A program made the position numbers and the translations under genes. Under the pieces are notes generated by a model. That model did no database searches, was not told the origin of the DNA, and saw only the letters and a program-made list of their open reading frames with translations. From Halobacterium noricense (GTDB lineage: Archaea; Halobacteriota; Halobacteria; Halobacteriales; Halobacteriaceae), in NCBI RefSeq assembly GCF_021233435.1, contig NZ_CP089468.1:682001-746000 (forward strand): DNA of 64,000 nucleotides. The letters are read 5' to 3'. Below, piece by piece: positions 1 to 8,885 of this stretch (position 1 is the stretch's first letter; the number at the start of each line of letters is the position of its first letter).

Positions 1-2
1 GC

Positions 3-659
3 GCCGCGTACCTGCCGGAGGCGGACGCGCTCGTGCTCGCAGACGTTCACGTCGGCCGTGACGCTACGTCCGATGTCTCCCTGCCGCTGGGCGAGCGCAC
101 GGACCTCGTCAAGCGCCTCGACGCCTTACTGGGCGAGTTCGAGCCGGCGACCGTCGTGGTCGCGGGCGACCTCCTGCACGTCCACGGGACCGTCCCCGAC
201 GGCGTCCGCGGCACCGTCGACGCCATCGAGACGGCCGTCCGTGGAGCAGACGCCACCTTCCGCGTCGTCCGCGGGAACCACGACGCGATGCTGGACTCCG
301 TCGGCATCGACGCCGAAGAGTCGGTCGTGCTCGCAGACGGTACCGCGGTCTGGCACGGCCACGACGACCCGCCCGTGGACGCCGGGCGCTACGTCGTCGG
401 CCACGAACACCCGGCGGTCGAAATCGAGGGGACGCGCCACCCGTGTTTCCTCTACGGCCCGCGCCAGCACGGGGGCAGCGACGTCGTCGTGCTTCCCGCG
501 TTCACGCGACTCGCCCCGGGGACGCTCGTGAACGGACTCCGGCGCGACGACTCGCTGTCCTCGATGCTCTCGGACCCGGACGGCTTCCGGCCCGTCGTCG
601 TCAGCGAGGGGGAGACGCTGGCGTTCCCCGCGCTCGGCGACCTGCGCGGCCTACTGTAA
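3..659 (+). CDS. Metallophosphoesterase (COG1407-like), 5' end cut by window
   Basis: Calcineurin-like phosphoesterase, a two-metal hydrolase whose substrate is unknown. The signatures are in order: DVHVGRD near the visible N-terminus, GDLLH, GNHD and GHEHP. The first possible start in the window is GTG at 33, but the frame stays open upstream to base 3 (reading AAYLPEADALVL), and the first metal-binding strand lies right at that GTG, so the true start is outside the window. The stop overlaps the end of the convergent oxidoreductase gene by nine bases. In archaea this family often sits beside an Lhr-type helicase; whether it does here cannot be seen. Confidence 0.85.
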   Translation, partial: AAYLPEADALVLADVHVGRDATSDVSLPLGERTDLVKRLDALLGEFEPATVVVAGDLLHVHGTVPDGVRGTVDAIETAVRGADATFRVVRGNHDAMLDSVGIDAEESVVLADGTAVWHGHDDPPVDAGRYVVGHEHPAVEIEGTRHPCFLYGPRQHGGSDVVVLPAFTRLAPGTLVNGLRRDDSLSSMLSDPDGFRPVVVSEGETLAFPALGDLRGLL

Positions 660-1943
660 GTCCGCGCTGACCGCGTCGGCTGCCGCTTTTCCGCCCTCCA
701 GCGCGCCGTTGATGGAGGAGTCGTGCGTGTAGTCGCCCGCGAGGTAGACCGCGCCGTCGGGCGCGCGGACGTCCGGGAGGTCCTCGTGGATGCCGGGCGG
801 CTGCGCGAACTGCGCGAACGGGAGGCGGTCGGTGCGCAGCAACTCGAAGTCGCCCAGCGACGCCGCCGGGTACCACGCGGAGACCGTCTCGCGCGTCCGG
901 GTTTCGAGGTCGCCGTCGGATTCGATGCGGACGTCGTCGCCGGCATCCTCGTGGCCGACCGTCGTCGCGGCGACGAGCGCCCGGTCGTCGGGTGCGTACT
1001 CGGAGGCGACGCCGGACAGCGGCGCGACCGTCGTCGGCACCTCGCCGCCCGCGTTCAGGTGGATGCGGTCGCTGTCCGCGAGCGGGTGGCCAGACTGCAC
1101 CGCGAAGTACTGGGTGACGCAGCCGCGGCCGTCGGTTGGAATTGCGTCGACGCCCGTGAGGTCGCGGCTGGACTTCGGATCCGCGGCGACCACGACCGCG
1201 TCGGCTTCGACGGTCTCGCCGGGAATCTGGACGTCGACCGTGGCGTTCCCCGGGGCGATTTCCTCGACTGGCGTCTCCGTGACGATTCGCGCGTCCTGCG
1301 TGATTGCGCGATCCGCGAGCTGGTCCGAAAGTTCGCCCATCCCACCTGCTGGCACGACTGTCTTCCCCTCCGAGAGCATCTTGAACGTGAACTCGAAGAC
1401 GCGCTTGGACGTGTCGAGGTCGCGGTCGAGCGTGATGCCGCCGTAGAACGGCCGCACGAACCGCTCGACGTACCGCTCGGAAAAACCGTACGTGTAGAGG
1501 TGCTGCTCGATGGTGGCGTCCGGCTCGGCGAAGATTTCGTCGACGGACTTCGCTCTGAGGTCCGCGCGCAGCCGGAGCGTGCGGAGTTTGTCCATCGTCG
1601 AAATCTCGGCGTTGAACAGCGTCTGCGTGAGCGTACTTGGCTCCCGCAGCGGGTCCGCCAGCACGGAGCGCTGGTCGTCGCGACAGATGGTCGCGCCCGC
1701 GGAGAACGCGCGCAGGTCCAGCGCGCCGAAGTCCAGTTCCCGCCGCGCCGCGGGGTACGCGGTGAACAACACCTGGAAGCCGCGGTCGAAAATGTAGCCG
1801 TCGCCGCGCCGCGAGCGCACGCGCCCGCCGACGTCCTCGTTGCGCTCGAACAGCGTCACGTCGAAGCCGTCCGCGGCGAGGCGGCGCGCCGCCGTGAGCC
1901 CGGCGAGCCCGCCACCGACGACCACGACCCGAGAGTCAGACAT
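651..1943 (-). CDS. FAD-dependent oxidoreductase, phytoene desaturase/amine oxidase-like
   Basis: A 430-residue flavoprotein. The N-terminus has the dinucleotide-binding motif VVGGGLAGL (about residues 7-15) followed by ERNEDVGGRVRS, where the acidic residue binds the FAD ribose. The C-terminus has the second FAD motif, VYLAGDYTHDSSINGA, as in phytoene desaturases, protoporphyrinogen oxidases and amine oxidases. The frame is open far upstream, but MSDSRV at 1943 puts the Rossmann strand at the normal distance, and the upstream extension is only the antisense of threonine synthase. The gene diverges from thrC. The substrate, possibly a carotenoid, quinone or porphyrin, cannot be told from sequence. 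Confidence 0.88.
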   Translation of the reverse strand: MSDSRVVVVGGGLAGLTAARRLAADGFDVTLFERNEDVGGRVRSRRGDGYIFDRGFQVLFTAYPAARRELDFGALDLRAFSAGATICRDDQRSVLADPLREPSTLTQTLFNAEISTMDKLRTLRLRADLRAKSVDEIFAEPDATIEQHLYTYGFSERYVERFVRPFYGGITLDRDLDTSKRVFEFTFKMLSEGKTVVPAGGMGELSDQLADRAITQDARIVTETPVEEIAPGNATVDVQIPGETVEADAVVVAADPKSSRDLTGVDAIPTDGRGCVTQYFAVQSGHPLADSDRIHLNAGGEVPTTVAPLSGVASEYAPDDRALVAATTVGHEDAGDDVRIESDGDLETRTRETVSAWYPAASLGDFELLRTDRLPFAQFAQPPGIHEDLPDVRAPDGAVYLAGDYTHDSSINGALEGGKAAADAVSADLQ

Positions 1944-2042
1944 ACCTGACTGTTCGCCCGCGGGCGACAAGAACGTGCGGGCTTCAGGGGGCAGCCGCGC
2001 CAGAAGGACAGGGCTTTTCGCGCCCGCTACGAAGGCCCGCAC

Positions 2043-3236
2043 ATGGAGACGACGCCGGCGTTCGAGGGGCTTCGGTGCGTAGACTGCGAGGAGACGTTCG
2101 ACCCGGAGACGGCGACCCACCGCTGTCCGGACTGCGGGGGCATCCTCGACCCGACCTACGACTACGACAGCCTCGACGTGACCCGGGAGACCTTCGAGTC
2201 GCGGCGCTTCGACTCGATGTGGCGCTACGAGGAACTGCTGCCGTTCTCGCGGAATTCGGCGATTTCGATGGACGAGGGCGCGACGGCGCTCGTGTCGTGC
2301 CCGACGCTCGCCGACGAGATGGGCGTCGGCGAGGTGTACGTCAAAGACGAGGGGCGCAACCCGACGGGGACGTTCAAGGACCGCGGACAGACGGTCGCCG
2401 TGACCGCCGCCGACCAGCACGGCGCTAGCGACGTGGCGCTCGTGTCCGCCGGGAACGCCGGCCAGTCGGCGGCCGCGTACGCGGGCCGCGCGGGCATCGA
2501 CTCGCACGTCTTCCTGCCGTCGCGGTCCGGCTTCGCGAACAAGGCGATGGTGAACGTCCACGGCGGCGACATGACCATCGTGGAGGGCCGCATCGGGGAC
2601 GCGGGCGCGGCCTTCGACGACGCGATGGACGAGTACGACGACTGGTATTCAGTGCGGACGTTCGAGACGCCGTACCGCCACGAGGGCAAGAAGACGATGT
2701 ACTACGAGACCGCCGAACAGCTCGACTGGGAAACCCCCGACCACGTCGTCTATCCGACCGGCGGCGGCGTCGGCCTCGTCGGCATGCACAAAGCGGCGAA
2801 GGAGCTCCGCGACCTCGGGCTCACCGACGCCCTGCCGAAGCTGTACGCCGCGCAGGCGGAGGGCTGCGCGCCCATCGTGCGCGCGTTCCAGGAGGGCCGC
2901 GACGTCCACGAGCCGTGGGACACGCCGGACACCATCTGTGGCGGCATCGAGATTCCGGACCCGGGTGCCAGCCCGCTCGTACTGGAGGCGCTCCGCGAGA
3001 GCGACGGCGGCGCGGTCGCGACCAGCGACGAGGAGATTCTGGACGCCGCGACGCTCGTCGCCAAACACGAGGGCGTCGAGATGGGCGCGACGTGTGCGGC
3101 CGCGGCGTCCGGCGCGTCCGCGCTCGCCGACGACGGCGCGTTCGGCGAGGACGACACGGTCGTCGTCCTGAACACGGGCAGCGCCAACAAGGACGCCGAC
3201 GTGCTCCGCTCGCACCTGATGAGCAAGGGCATCTGA
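2043..3236 (+). CDS. thrC: Threonine synthase
   Basis: A 397-residue PLP enzyme that converts O-phosphohomoserine to threonine. A zinc ribbon opens the protein (C12, C15, C28, C31). The PLP lysine is K112 in NPTGTFKDRG, and SAGNAGQSAAAYAGRAG is the asparagine-containing phosphate-binding loop. The length is normal for archaeal ThrC. Haloarchaea usually carry several ThrC-like paralogues, and some PLP proteins of this fold make other products such as cysteate, so the exact substrate is an inference from overall similarity. A T-rich box (GGCTTTTCG) lies about 30 bases before the ATG, which fits a leaderless transcript. Confidence 0.88.
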   Translation: METTPAFEGLRCVDCEETFDPETATHRCPDCGGILDPTYDYDSLDVTRETFESRRFDSMWRYEELLPFSRNSAISMDEGATALVSCPTLADEMGVGEVYVKDEGRNPTGTFKDRGQTVAVTAADQHGASDVALVSAGNAGQSAAAYAGRAGIDSHVFLPSRSGFANKAMVNVHGGDMTIVEGRIGDAGAAFDDAMDEYDDWYSVRTFETPYRHEGKKTMYYETAEQLDWETPDHVVYPTGGGVGLVGMHKAAKELRDLGLTDALPKLYAAQAEGCAPIVRAFQEGRDVHEPWDTPDTICGGIEIPDPGASPLVLEALRESDGGAVATSDEEILDAATLVAKHEGVEMGATCAAAASGASALADDGAFGEDDTVVVLNTGSANKDADVLRSHLMSKGI

Positions 3237-3351
3237 GGACACGACCATCGATTGACACGTCTGCGAATGCAGCTACATCAACGCCCGAACTGGACGGTTC
3301 TATACCGCTGTCGGCGGCTCGTTGACGGGAAGCGCGGCTATTAGAGCGAAA

Positions 3352-3359
3352 TTTTAATA
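3352..3359 (+). promoter_or_regulatory. TATA-like box for the TRAP transporter operon
   Basis: TTTTAATA lies 27-34 bases before the ATG at 3386, the spacing expected for a leaderless haloarchaeal transcript. It stands out in an otherwise GC-rich 150-base gap after thrC. Confidence 0.55.
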
Positions 3360-3385
3360 GGTATTGGGGAAGTTCACCGGTACGT

Positions 3386-4336
3386 ATGTCAAATCAGCAA
3401 TCACGCAGGCGGTTCCTCCAGGCGACCGGTCTCACCGGCATCGCCGCACTCGCTGGCTGTCTCGGCGGTGGCGGCGACGACGGCACGCGCCTCTCGTGGC
3501 ACGCCGGCGGCCAGGGCGGGACGTACTTCCCGCTCTCGAACGAGTTCAAGACGGTCGTCGAGGACAACAGCGACTACACGCTGAACGTCCAGTCCACGGG
3601 CGCCAGCGTCGAGAACGTCGGCAGCCTCGCGGACACGGACGCCGACTTCGCGCTCATCCAGAACGACATCGCGTACTTCGCGAAGAACGGCACCGGCATC
3701 GACGCCTTCCAGGACGACCCCGTCGAGAACCTGATGGGCGTCGCGACGCTGTACCCCGAGACCATCACGCTCGTCACGCTCCAGAGCACGGGCATCGAGA
3801 CCGTCGACGACCTCTCGGGTGCGACCGTCAACACCGGCGACCTCGGCTCCGGCACGCAGGTCAACGCGCTCCAGATTCTGGACGCCGTCGGCGTCACGGA
3901 TTTCGAGGAGCAGAACGCCTCGTTCTCGCAGGCCGCCGACCAGCTCCGGAACGGCGACATCGACGCCGCGTTCGTCGTCGGCGGCTGGCCGGTCGGCGCC
4001 ATCGAGGACCTCGCGAACACGAACGAACTCAACATCGTCCCCATCGCCGGCGACAACCGCGAAGCCGTGAAGGACGCGGCGTCGTGGTTCGCCGACGACA
4101 CCATCCCCGGCGGCACGTACTCCGGCGTCAGCGAGGACGTCGAGACGGTCTCCGTGCAGGCGATGATTGCGACCAACGACAGCGTCGACGACAGCACCGT
4201 CGAGGCGGTCACCGCGGCCATCTTCGACAACGTCGACGACCTCACCATCAAGACGGACTTCATCAGCGCGGACAGCGCCCAGGACGGGATGTCCATCGAA
4301 CTCCATCCCGGCGCGGCCGCGTACTTCGAGGAGTAA
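3386..4336 (+). CDS. TAXI-family TRAP transporter solute-binding lipoprotein
   Basis: A 316-residue secreted binding protein that captures an unknown substrate, probably an organic acid, for the permease encoded downstream. The N-terminus carries a twin-arginine signal (RRRF at residues 7-10) and a lipobox, LAGC, with Cys25 as the lipid anchor. Mature sequence begins with HAGGQGGTYFPLS, the conserved opening of TAXI proteins, and includes DFALIQNDIAY and VNTGDLGSGTQVNA, typical substrate-pocket segments. It is the first gene of a three-gene transporter operon. Confidence 0.92.
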   Translation: MSNQQSRRRFLQATGLTGIAALAGCLGGGGDDGTRLSWHAGGQGGTYFPLSNEFKTVVEDNSDYTLNVQSTGASVENVGSLADTDADFALIQNDIAYFAKNGTGIDAFQDDPVENLMGVATLYPETITLVTLQSTGIETVDDLSGATVNTGDLGSGTQVNALQILDAVGVTDFEEQNASFSQAADQLRNGDIDAAFVVGGWPVGAIEDLANTNELNIVPIAGDNREAVKDAASWFADDTIPGGTYSGVSEDVETVSVQAMIATNDSVDDSTVEAVTAAIFDNVDDLTIKTDFISADSAQDGMSIELHPGAAAYFEE

Positions 4337-4423
4337 CACTCAACACGCGGCGGCCGACCGCCGCCGCTTCGAACCGCGTTCCACTCGTCACACACCCAAA
4401 CAGATGACACTACAGACGCCCCC

Positions 4424-4918
4424 ATGAGGGGGGCTCGCGTCGCCGTCCTCGTCGTCGCCGTCCTCGCCGTCACCTCGGTTTCGGCAGCCGCAGCCACGCC
4501 CGGCGAGACCGCGCTCGTCGTCGAGGACACCGAGACCGGCGAACAGTACCTCGACGTGCCCGTCGAGGAGGGCACCACGGTCGCGCTCGAATACACGCAC
4601 AGCGTCGAGAAGACCCGCGTGTACGACGGCTACACGGTCCGCGGCGACCGCCTGGAGATGACTCGCATGGAGTTCGAGTCCTACGGCTGGGGGTTGCCCA
4701 GCGGCGCGAACGTCACCCGGGAGAACGGCACCTTCGTCTACGACCCACCCGGGAGTACCACGCGGCTGACGGTCGCTCCGGGCCGCGTGGCGAAGCACAA
4801 GCTTCACGTCGGCGCTGAAACCTACGACCTCGTAGCGCGGACGAACGCCGAATCGGTCGACATCCACGTCGTCCACCGTTCGGTGTTGGCGGACGTACTC
4901 GACAGCATCCATGTCTGA
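4424..4918 (+). CDS. DUF1850 protein associated with TAXI-TRAP transporter
   Basis: A 164-residue exported protein: a hydrophobic signal peptide covers about residues 5-24, followed by a beta-rich domain with the DUF1850 hallmark EYTHSVEKTRVYDGY (around residue 55) and FESYGWGLP. This family sits between the binding protein and the permease of TAXI transporters in many bacteria and archaea; its role is unknown but presumably accessory to transport. Its end overlaps the permease start by eight bases, pointing to translational coupling. Confidence 0.85.
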   Translation: MRGARVAVLVVAVLAVTSVSAAAATPGETALVVEDTETGEQYLDVPVEEGTTVALEYTHSVEKTRVYDGYTVRGDRLEMTRMEFESYGWGLPSGANVTRENGTFVYDPPGSTTRLTVAPGRVAKHKLHVGAETYDLVARTNAESVDIHVVHRSVLADVLDSIHV

Positions 4919-7640
4919 ACAACCAACCGACTCCCCGGCAGAGGACGCCGAATCAGTACTTCAGGAGATAGAGCGAAAACGCAGCCTACAGGGGCCGGCA
5001 GTGGTCGCGGTCGCCATCATCGGCATCTCCTTTTCCATCTTCCAGATGTGGCTCGCGGCGCGCGGGTCAGAGCTCTCGATTACGCTCCCCGTAATCGGCG
5101 AGTTCGTGCTCGCCCAGCTCCAACTCCTCCAGATTAACGCAGTCCACGTGGCGTTCGCGCTCGTGCTCACGTTCCTGTTGTACCCCGTGAGCACGGGCGA
5201 CGGCCCGGTCGCGCGACGGTGTGTCGCGCTCGCCGCGGCCCTCGACGACCGGCTCGGCGAATCCCACCCGGTGACGCGGGCCGTTCGCCGCGTCGGCGCG
5301 TTCCTGAAGTGGGCGGGCGTCGACCCCGACCTCGACCGCGTGGCACCCATCGACGTCGTCTTCGCGGCGGTTTCGGCGCTCACCGCGACGTACTTCATCA
5401 CCGACTTCGCCGAGATTCAGGAGATGCGGCGGTTCGGGCTCGAAGCCGGCCGGCCCGCCCCCGACGTGTGGCTGGGCTACCTCGACGTGCTCAGCTTCGT
5501 GGTGGATCCGCTGGCCTCCGTGCTCGAACCGCTGGCGTTCCTGCTCGGCCCGCTCGCCGACACGTCCTACGCGTTCGTGCTGGGCGTCGTCGGCGTCCTG
5601 CTCGTGCTGGAGGCGACCCGGCGCGCCATCAGCCTCTGGCTGATGGTCATCGTCGCGCTGTTCGTCGTCTACGCGCGCTTCGGGTTCTACATCCCGCAGG
5701 ACGCCGCGTACATCGGCGTGCTCTCGATTCCGTCGTTCTCGTGGCCGGACATCGTCCAGAACCTCTGGTACAACACCGAGAACGGCGTGTTCGGGATTCC
5801 GGTCACGGTCTCCGTGCAGTTCATCTACATCTTCATCCTCTTTGGCGCGTTTCTGGAGATGTCCGGTGCCGGCCAGTGGTTCATCGACCTCGCGTACGGT
5901 GCCACCGGCACGCGGAAGGGCGGCCCGGCGAAGGCGTCCATCCTCGCCTCCGGCTTCATGGGAACCATCTCCGGCTCCTCCATCGCGAACACGGTGACCA
6001 CGGGCGCGTTCACGATTCCGCTGATGAAGCGCTCGGGCTACCGCCCCGAGTTTGCGGGCGGCGTCGAAGCCTCCGCGTCCTCGGGCGGCCAGATTCTCCC
6101 GCCCGTGATGGGGGCTGCGGCGTTCCTCATCGTCCAGTACACGGGTACGCCGTTCGCCGACGTCATCGTCGCGGCCGCCATCCCCGCCGTCGTGTTCTTC
6201 TTCGGCGTCTGGGTGATGGTCCACTTCGAGGCGGTCAAACAGGGCATCGGCGGGCTCGACAAGTCCGAACTCGTGGACATCCGCTCGCACCTCTGGTCCG
6301 GGTGGTTCTACCTCCTGCCGCTGGGCCTGCTGCTGTACTACCTCATCATCGAGCGGCTGTCGGTCGCGCGGTCGGCGTGGTTCACGGTCGTCGCCATCGG
6401 CGCGCTGCTCGCGCTCGTGGCTGCGTACGGCGACGAGACGCGCGGCCTGCTCGCCGGCGTCTTCACGCTGCTGGTCGGCGGGACGTTCCTCTCGGAACTG
6501 CTCGTCGGTGGCAGCATCGTCGCGGCGCTGACCGGCGGCGGCACCGGCGCGCAGTCTGCCGCCGTGGCGTTCTCCGCGGTGCTCGGCGACGTCGGCTGGC
6601 TCGCAATCGCGGCCGGGACAATCACGATGCTGGTACGGCCTGGCCTCGACGCGACCGTGCTGAACTACGACGAAGCCGTCGACGACGCCGCGGAGATGAC
6701 CGCGAGCGCCATCAACCTCCCCGGACTCGCGTCGAACGCGCTCTACCGCTACGGCGTCTTCGTCGGGAAGTCCATGGAGGACGGCGCGCGCACGGCCGTC
6801 CCCGTCGTCGTCGCCGTCGCGGCCGCCGGCATCATCCCCGGCGTCATCAGTATCTCCGGGCTCGGCCCGAACCTCGTCGCGCTCATCCGGTCGGTCGCCG
6901 GCGGGTCGCTGGTGCTCGTGTTGTTCATCACTGCCGTCTCCTCGATCATCCTCGGCATGGGGATGCCGACGACGGTGACGTACATCATCCTCTCCGTGCT
7001 GCTGGCACCCGTGCTGACGCCGTTCGGCGTGCCGGAGCTGGCCGCACACCTCTACATCCTCTACTTCGGAGTGATAGCGGACATCACGCCTCCCGTCGCG
7101 GTTGCCGCGTACGCCGCGTCCGGGGTGGCGAAGTCCGACGCCTTCCAGACGGGTATCGAGGCGTTCAAGCTCTCCTTGAACAAGGCCATCGTCCCGTTCG
7201 CGTTCGTCGTCACGCCCGGCATCGTGATGCTGCGCCGCAACCCCGGTGAGCTCCCGGTCGGCGACCAGTACAGCGTCGTCGGTACCGCGGACCTGCTCGA
7301 CCTGAGCTACTCCGTGCCCGAAATTCTGCTCCCCGTTATCGGGGTGTTCCTCGGGGTCATCGCGCTCGCCGCGACCGTCATCGGCTTCGTCTACACGGAC
7401 GTCGACGGCGTCGACCGCACCGCGTTCGCGGTCAGCGCGCTGCTGCTGATGGCACCGTCGCTGGCGGTCACCGGCGTCTACGACTTGCTCGGGCTGTTCG
7501 GCGTCACGACTGGCGGCGTGTCGCTGGTGGTCGACCTCGCGCTGCGCGGCGTCGGCCTCGCCATGTTCGCCGCGCTACTCGCGCGCAACCGCCGCGGGAG
7601 CGCCGCCACGCAGCAGGCCGACGCCAGCGGCTCGGCCTGA
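4911..7640 (+). CDS. TRAP transporter fused permease (DctQM type)
   Basis: A 909-residue multi-spanning membrane protein combining the small (DctQ-like) and large (DctM-like) TRAP subunits, the usual form in TAXI systems. The start region is a soluble acidic stretch, then membrane helices from about residue 32. Conserved DctM segments include GFMGTISGSSIANTVTTG and GGQILPPVMGAAAF near the middle and GMGMPTTVTYIILSV plus ITPPVAVAAYAASG in the C-terminal half. It would drive uptake with an ion gradient, most likely sodium in a halophile. It follows the binding protein and DUF1850 gene in one operon. Confidence 0.93.
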   Translation: MSEQPTDSPAEDAESVLQEIERKRSLQGPAVVAVAIIGISFSIFQMWLAARGSELSITLPVIGEFVLAQLQLLQINAVHVAFALVLTFLLYPVSTGDGPVARRCVALAAALDDRLGESHPVTRAVRRVGAFLKWAGVDPDLDRVAPIDVVFAAVSALTATYFITDFAEIQEMRRFGLEAGRPAPDVWLGYLDVLSFVVDPLASVLEPLAFLLGPLADTSYAFVLGVVGVLLVLEATRRAISLWLMVIVALFVVYARFGFYIPQDAAYIGVLSIPSFSWPDIVQNLWYNTENGVFGIPVTVSVQFIYIFILFGAFLEMSGAGQWFIDLAYGATGTRKGGPAKASILASGFMGTISGSSIANTVTTGAFTIPLMKRSGYRPEFAGGVEASASSGGQILPPVMGAAAFLIVQYTGTPFADVIVAAAIPAVVFFFGVWVMVHFEAVKQGIGGLDKSELVDIRSHLWSGWFYLLPLGLLLYYLIIERLSVARSAWFTVVAIGALLALVAAYGDETRGLLAGVFTLLVGGTFLSELLVGGSIVAALTGGGTGAQSAAVAFSAVLGDVGWLAIAAGTITMLVRPGLDATVLNYDEAVDDAAEMTASAINLPGLASNALYRYGVFVGKSMEDGARTAVPVVVAVAAAGIIPGVISISGLGPNLVALIRSVAGGSLVLVLFITAVSSIILGMGMPTTVTYIILSVLLAPVLTPFGVPELAAHLYILYFGVIADITPPVAVAAYAASGVAKSDAFQTGIEAFKLSLNKAIVPFAFVVTPGIVMLRRNPGELPVGDQYSVVGTADLLDLSYSVPEILLPVIGVFLGVIALAATVIGFVYTDVDGVDRTAFAVSALLLMAPSLAVTGVYDLLGLFGVTTGGVSLVVDLALRGVGLAMFAALLARNRRGSAATQQADASGSA

Positions 7641-7664
7641 CGCGTCTCCCCCTTCGAACCCTTC

Positions 7665-7859
7665 TCAGCCGAGTACGTGTAGTCCGGTCTCGTCGTTCGC
7701 GCCGACGAACACGCGGCCGTTCCGAACCGCGAAGCGTTCGACTGACCTGGGGACGCCGAACTGTCACTGCACGTCGCCGCTGTCGGCGTCGTACGCGACG
7801 ACCGTCGAGCGGGGCATATGCGTCATGTCAGCCGCCGCCCACAGGTATCTTGTCCTTCG
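7665..7859 (-). pseudogene. PQQ-repeat (BamB-like) beta-propeller gene remnant
   Basis: The reverse strand encodes YLWAAADMTH, then STVVAYDADSGDVQ, a stop (TGA at 7764-7766), then QFGVPRSVERFAVRNG and FVGANDETGLHVLG before the natural stop. VAYDADSGDVQ followed by W is the standard PQQ/BamB blade ending, so the TGA is most simply a mutated TGG. No start or signal peptide remains, and only the last blade or so survives. It is the C-terminal scar of a secreted beta-propeller protein. Confidence 0.6.
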
Positions 7860-7953
7860 CTACGTCGCGCTGCGAATCCGGGTGCGCCGCGTTCACTGGC
7901 GCTGGGACCGCTCGTGAGGGTTTATCCCTCCCGGGCGTCACGCTCGACTGTTG

Positions 7954-8142
7954 ATGAATGTCCAGTCACGTAACCCGACGGTCTTCGCCGTAGTCGCTGC
8001 GTCTGTCTCGGCGGTACTCTACGTCGCGCTCGCCGTCCTCGTTTCCGGCAACGCCTTCGCGGACGCGGCGCTACCAGCCGCCGCGACGGCCCTTGGCGTC
8101 GGGTTTGCGACATTCTACGTTCGTCGGGCTGGCGCTCAGTGA
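7954..8142 (+). CDS. Small two-helix membrane protein
   Basis: A 62-residue protein with two predicted membrane helices (about residues 10-30 and 36-55) and a short basic C-terminus (YVRRAGAQ). I do not recognise the family. A TTG immediately before the ATG could also be used. It lies alone between the PQQ remnant and the DtxR-family regulator. The steady reading frame and the TATA-like GTTTATCC (7919-7926) about 30 bases upstream support expression. Confidence 0.6.
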   Translation: MNVQSRNPTVFAVVAASVSAVLYVALAVLVSGNAFADAALPAAATALGVGFATFYVRRAGAQ

Positions 8143-8182
8143 GTCGTGACTCGGCGTCAATTCGCCTACCGCCAACTATTTG

Positions 8183-8198
8183 TTTAGACACGTCTAAA
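8183..8198. promoter_or_regulatory. Perfect palindrome over the promoter of the DtxR-GDT1 operon
   Basis: TTTAGACACGTCTAAA is a 7+7 inverted repeat with a two-base centre, ending 12 bases before the ATG of the DtxR-family regulator. The left half doubles as the only TATA-like sequence at the right distance, so a bound repressor would block TBP. The shape resembles the DtxR/IdeR boxes of other prokaryotes, and autoregulation is the natural inference. Confidence 0.7.
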
Positions 8199-8210
8199 AA
8201 CGAGTAACGA

Positions 8211-8885
8211 ATGCTCTCAGATGTCATGGAGGACTACCTGAAGGCCGTCTACGCGCTCCAGCGCGAGCACGGCCCGCCGGTCAAGACCTCCGCCATCGCC
8301 GACTACCTCGACGTCACGCCCCCGACGGTCACCAGCATGGTCGGGAAACTCGAAGACCGCGGGCTCGTCGCCCGCGAGAAGTACAAGGGCGTCGAACTCA
8401 CGCCCGAGGGCGAGACGGTCGCGCTGGAAGTGTTGCGCCACCACCGCCTCCTGGAGTCGTTCCTCGCGGACCACCTCGACTACGAGTACGACGAGGTCCA
8501 CGACGAGGCCGACGCGCTCGAACACCACATCAGCGAGGAGTTCGAGCGCCGCCTCGCCCGGAAACTCGACGACCCCACCGTCGACCCGCACGGCGACCCG
8601 ATTCCGAGCGCGGACCTCGAACCGCCCGAACACCCCGACACCACCGCGCTCGCCGACCACGACACCGGCGACCGCGTCGTCGTCGCGCGCGTCGACGACC
8701 GCAACTCCGAGGAACTGCGCTACCTCACGGACGCCGGCATCGAACCCGGAACCGAACTCGCCGTCCGCGAGCACGCCCCCATCGGGCTGTTCGTCGTCGA
8801 CGTCGACGGCGAGGCCGTCCACCTCCCGGACCGCGTCGCGGCCGTGATTCGCGTGCGCTCGCTCGACGAGGTGGCCGAAGCGTGA
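8211..8885 (+). CDS. DtxR/MntR-family metal-dependent regulator with FeoA domain
   Basis: A 224-residue repressor in three parts: a winged helix (1-60, VKTSAIADYLDVTPPTVTS as the recognition helix region), a dimerisation and metal-binding domain (about 65-125, containing HHRLLESFL and EALEHHISEEFERRL with the usual H/E ligands), and a C-terminal SH3-like FeoA domain (about 150-218). Its stop overlaps the start of the GDT1 exporter (GTGA), so the two are co-translated. The palindrome in its own promoter suggests autoregulation. Coupling to a GDT1 exporter suggests manganese rather than iron as the effector; this is inference. Confidence 0.9.
   Translation: MLSDVMEDYLKAVYALQREHGPPVKTSAIADYLDVTPPTVTSMVGKLEDRGLVAREKYKGVELTPEGETVALEVLRHHRLLESFLADHLDYEYDEVHDEADALEHHISEEFERRLARKLDDPTVDPHGDPIPSADLEPPEHPDTTALADHDTGDRVVVARVDDRNSEELRYLTDAGIEPGTELAVREHAPIGLFVVDVDGEAVHLPDRVAAVIRVRSLDEVAEA

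Noticed and set aside
723-1949. 408-residue plus-strand frame opposite the oxidoreductase
   Set aside because: Low-complexity Arg/Val/Asp frame typical of antisense GC-rich sequence; no domain and no promoter.
1944-2561. Upstream extension of the FAD oxidoreductase frame to 636 residues
   Set aside because: The extra part is antisense to threonine synthase and arginine-rich; the Rossmann motif is correctly placed from ATG 1943.
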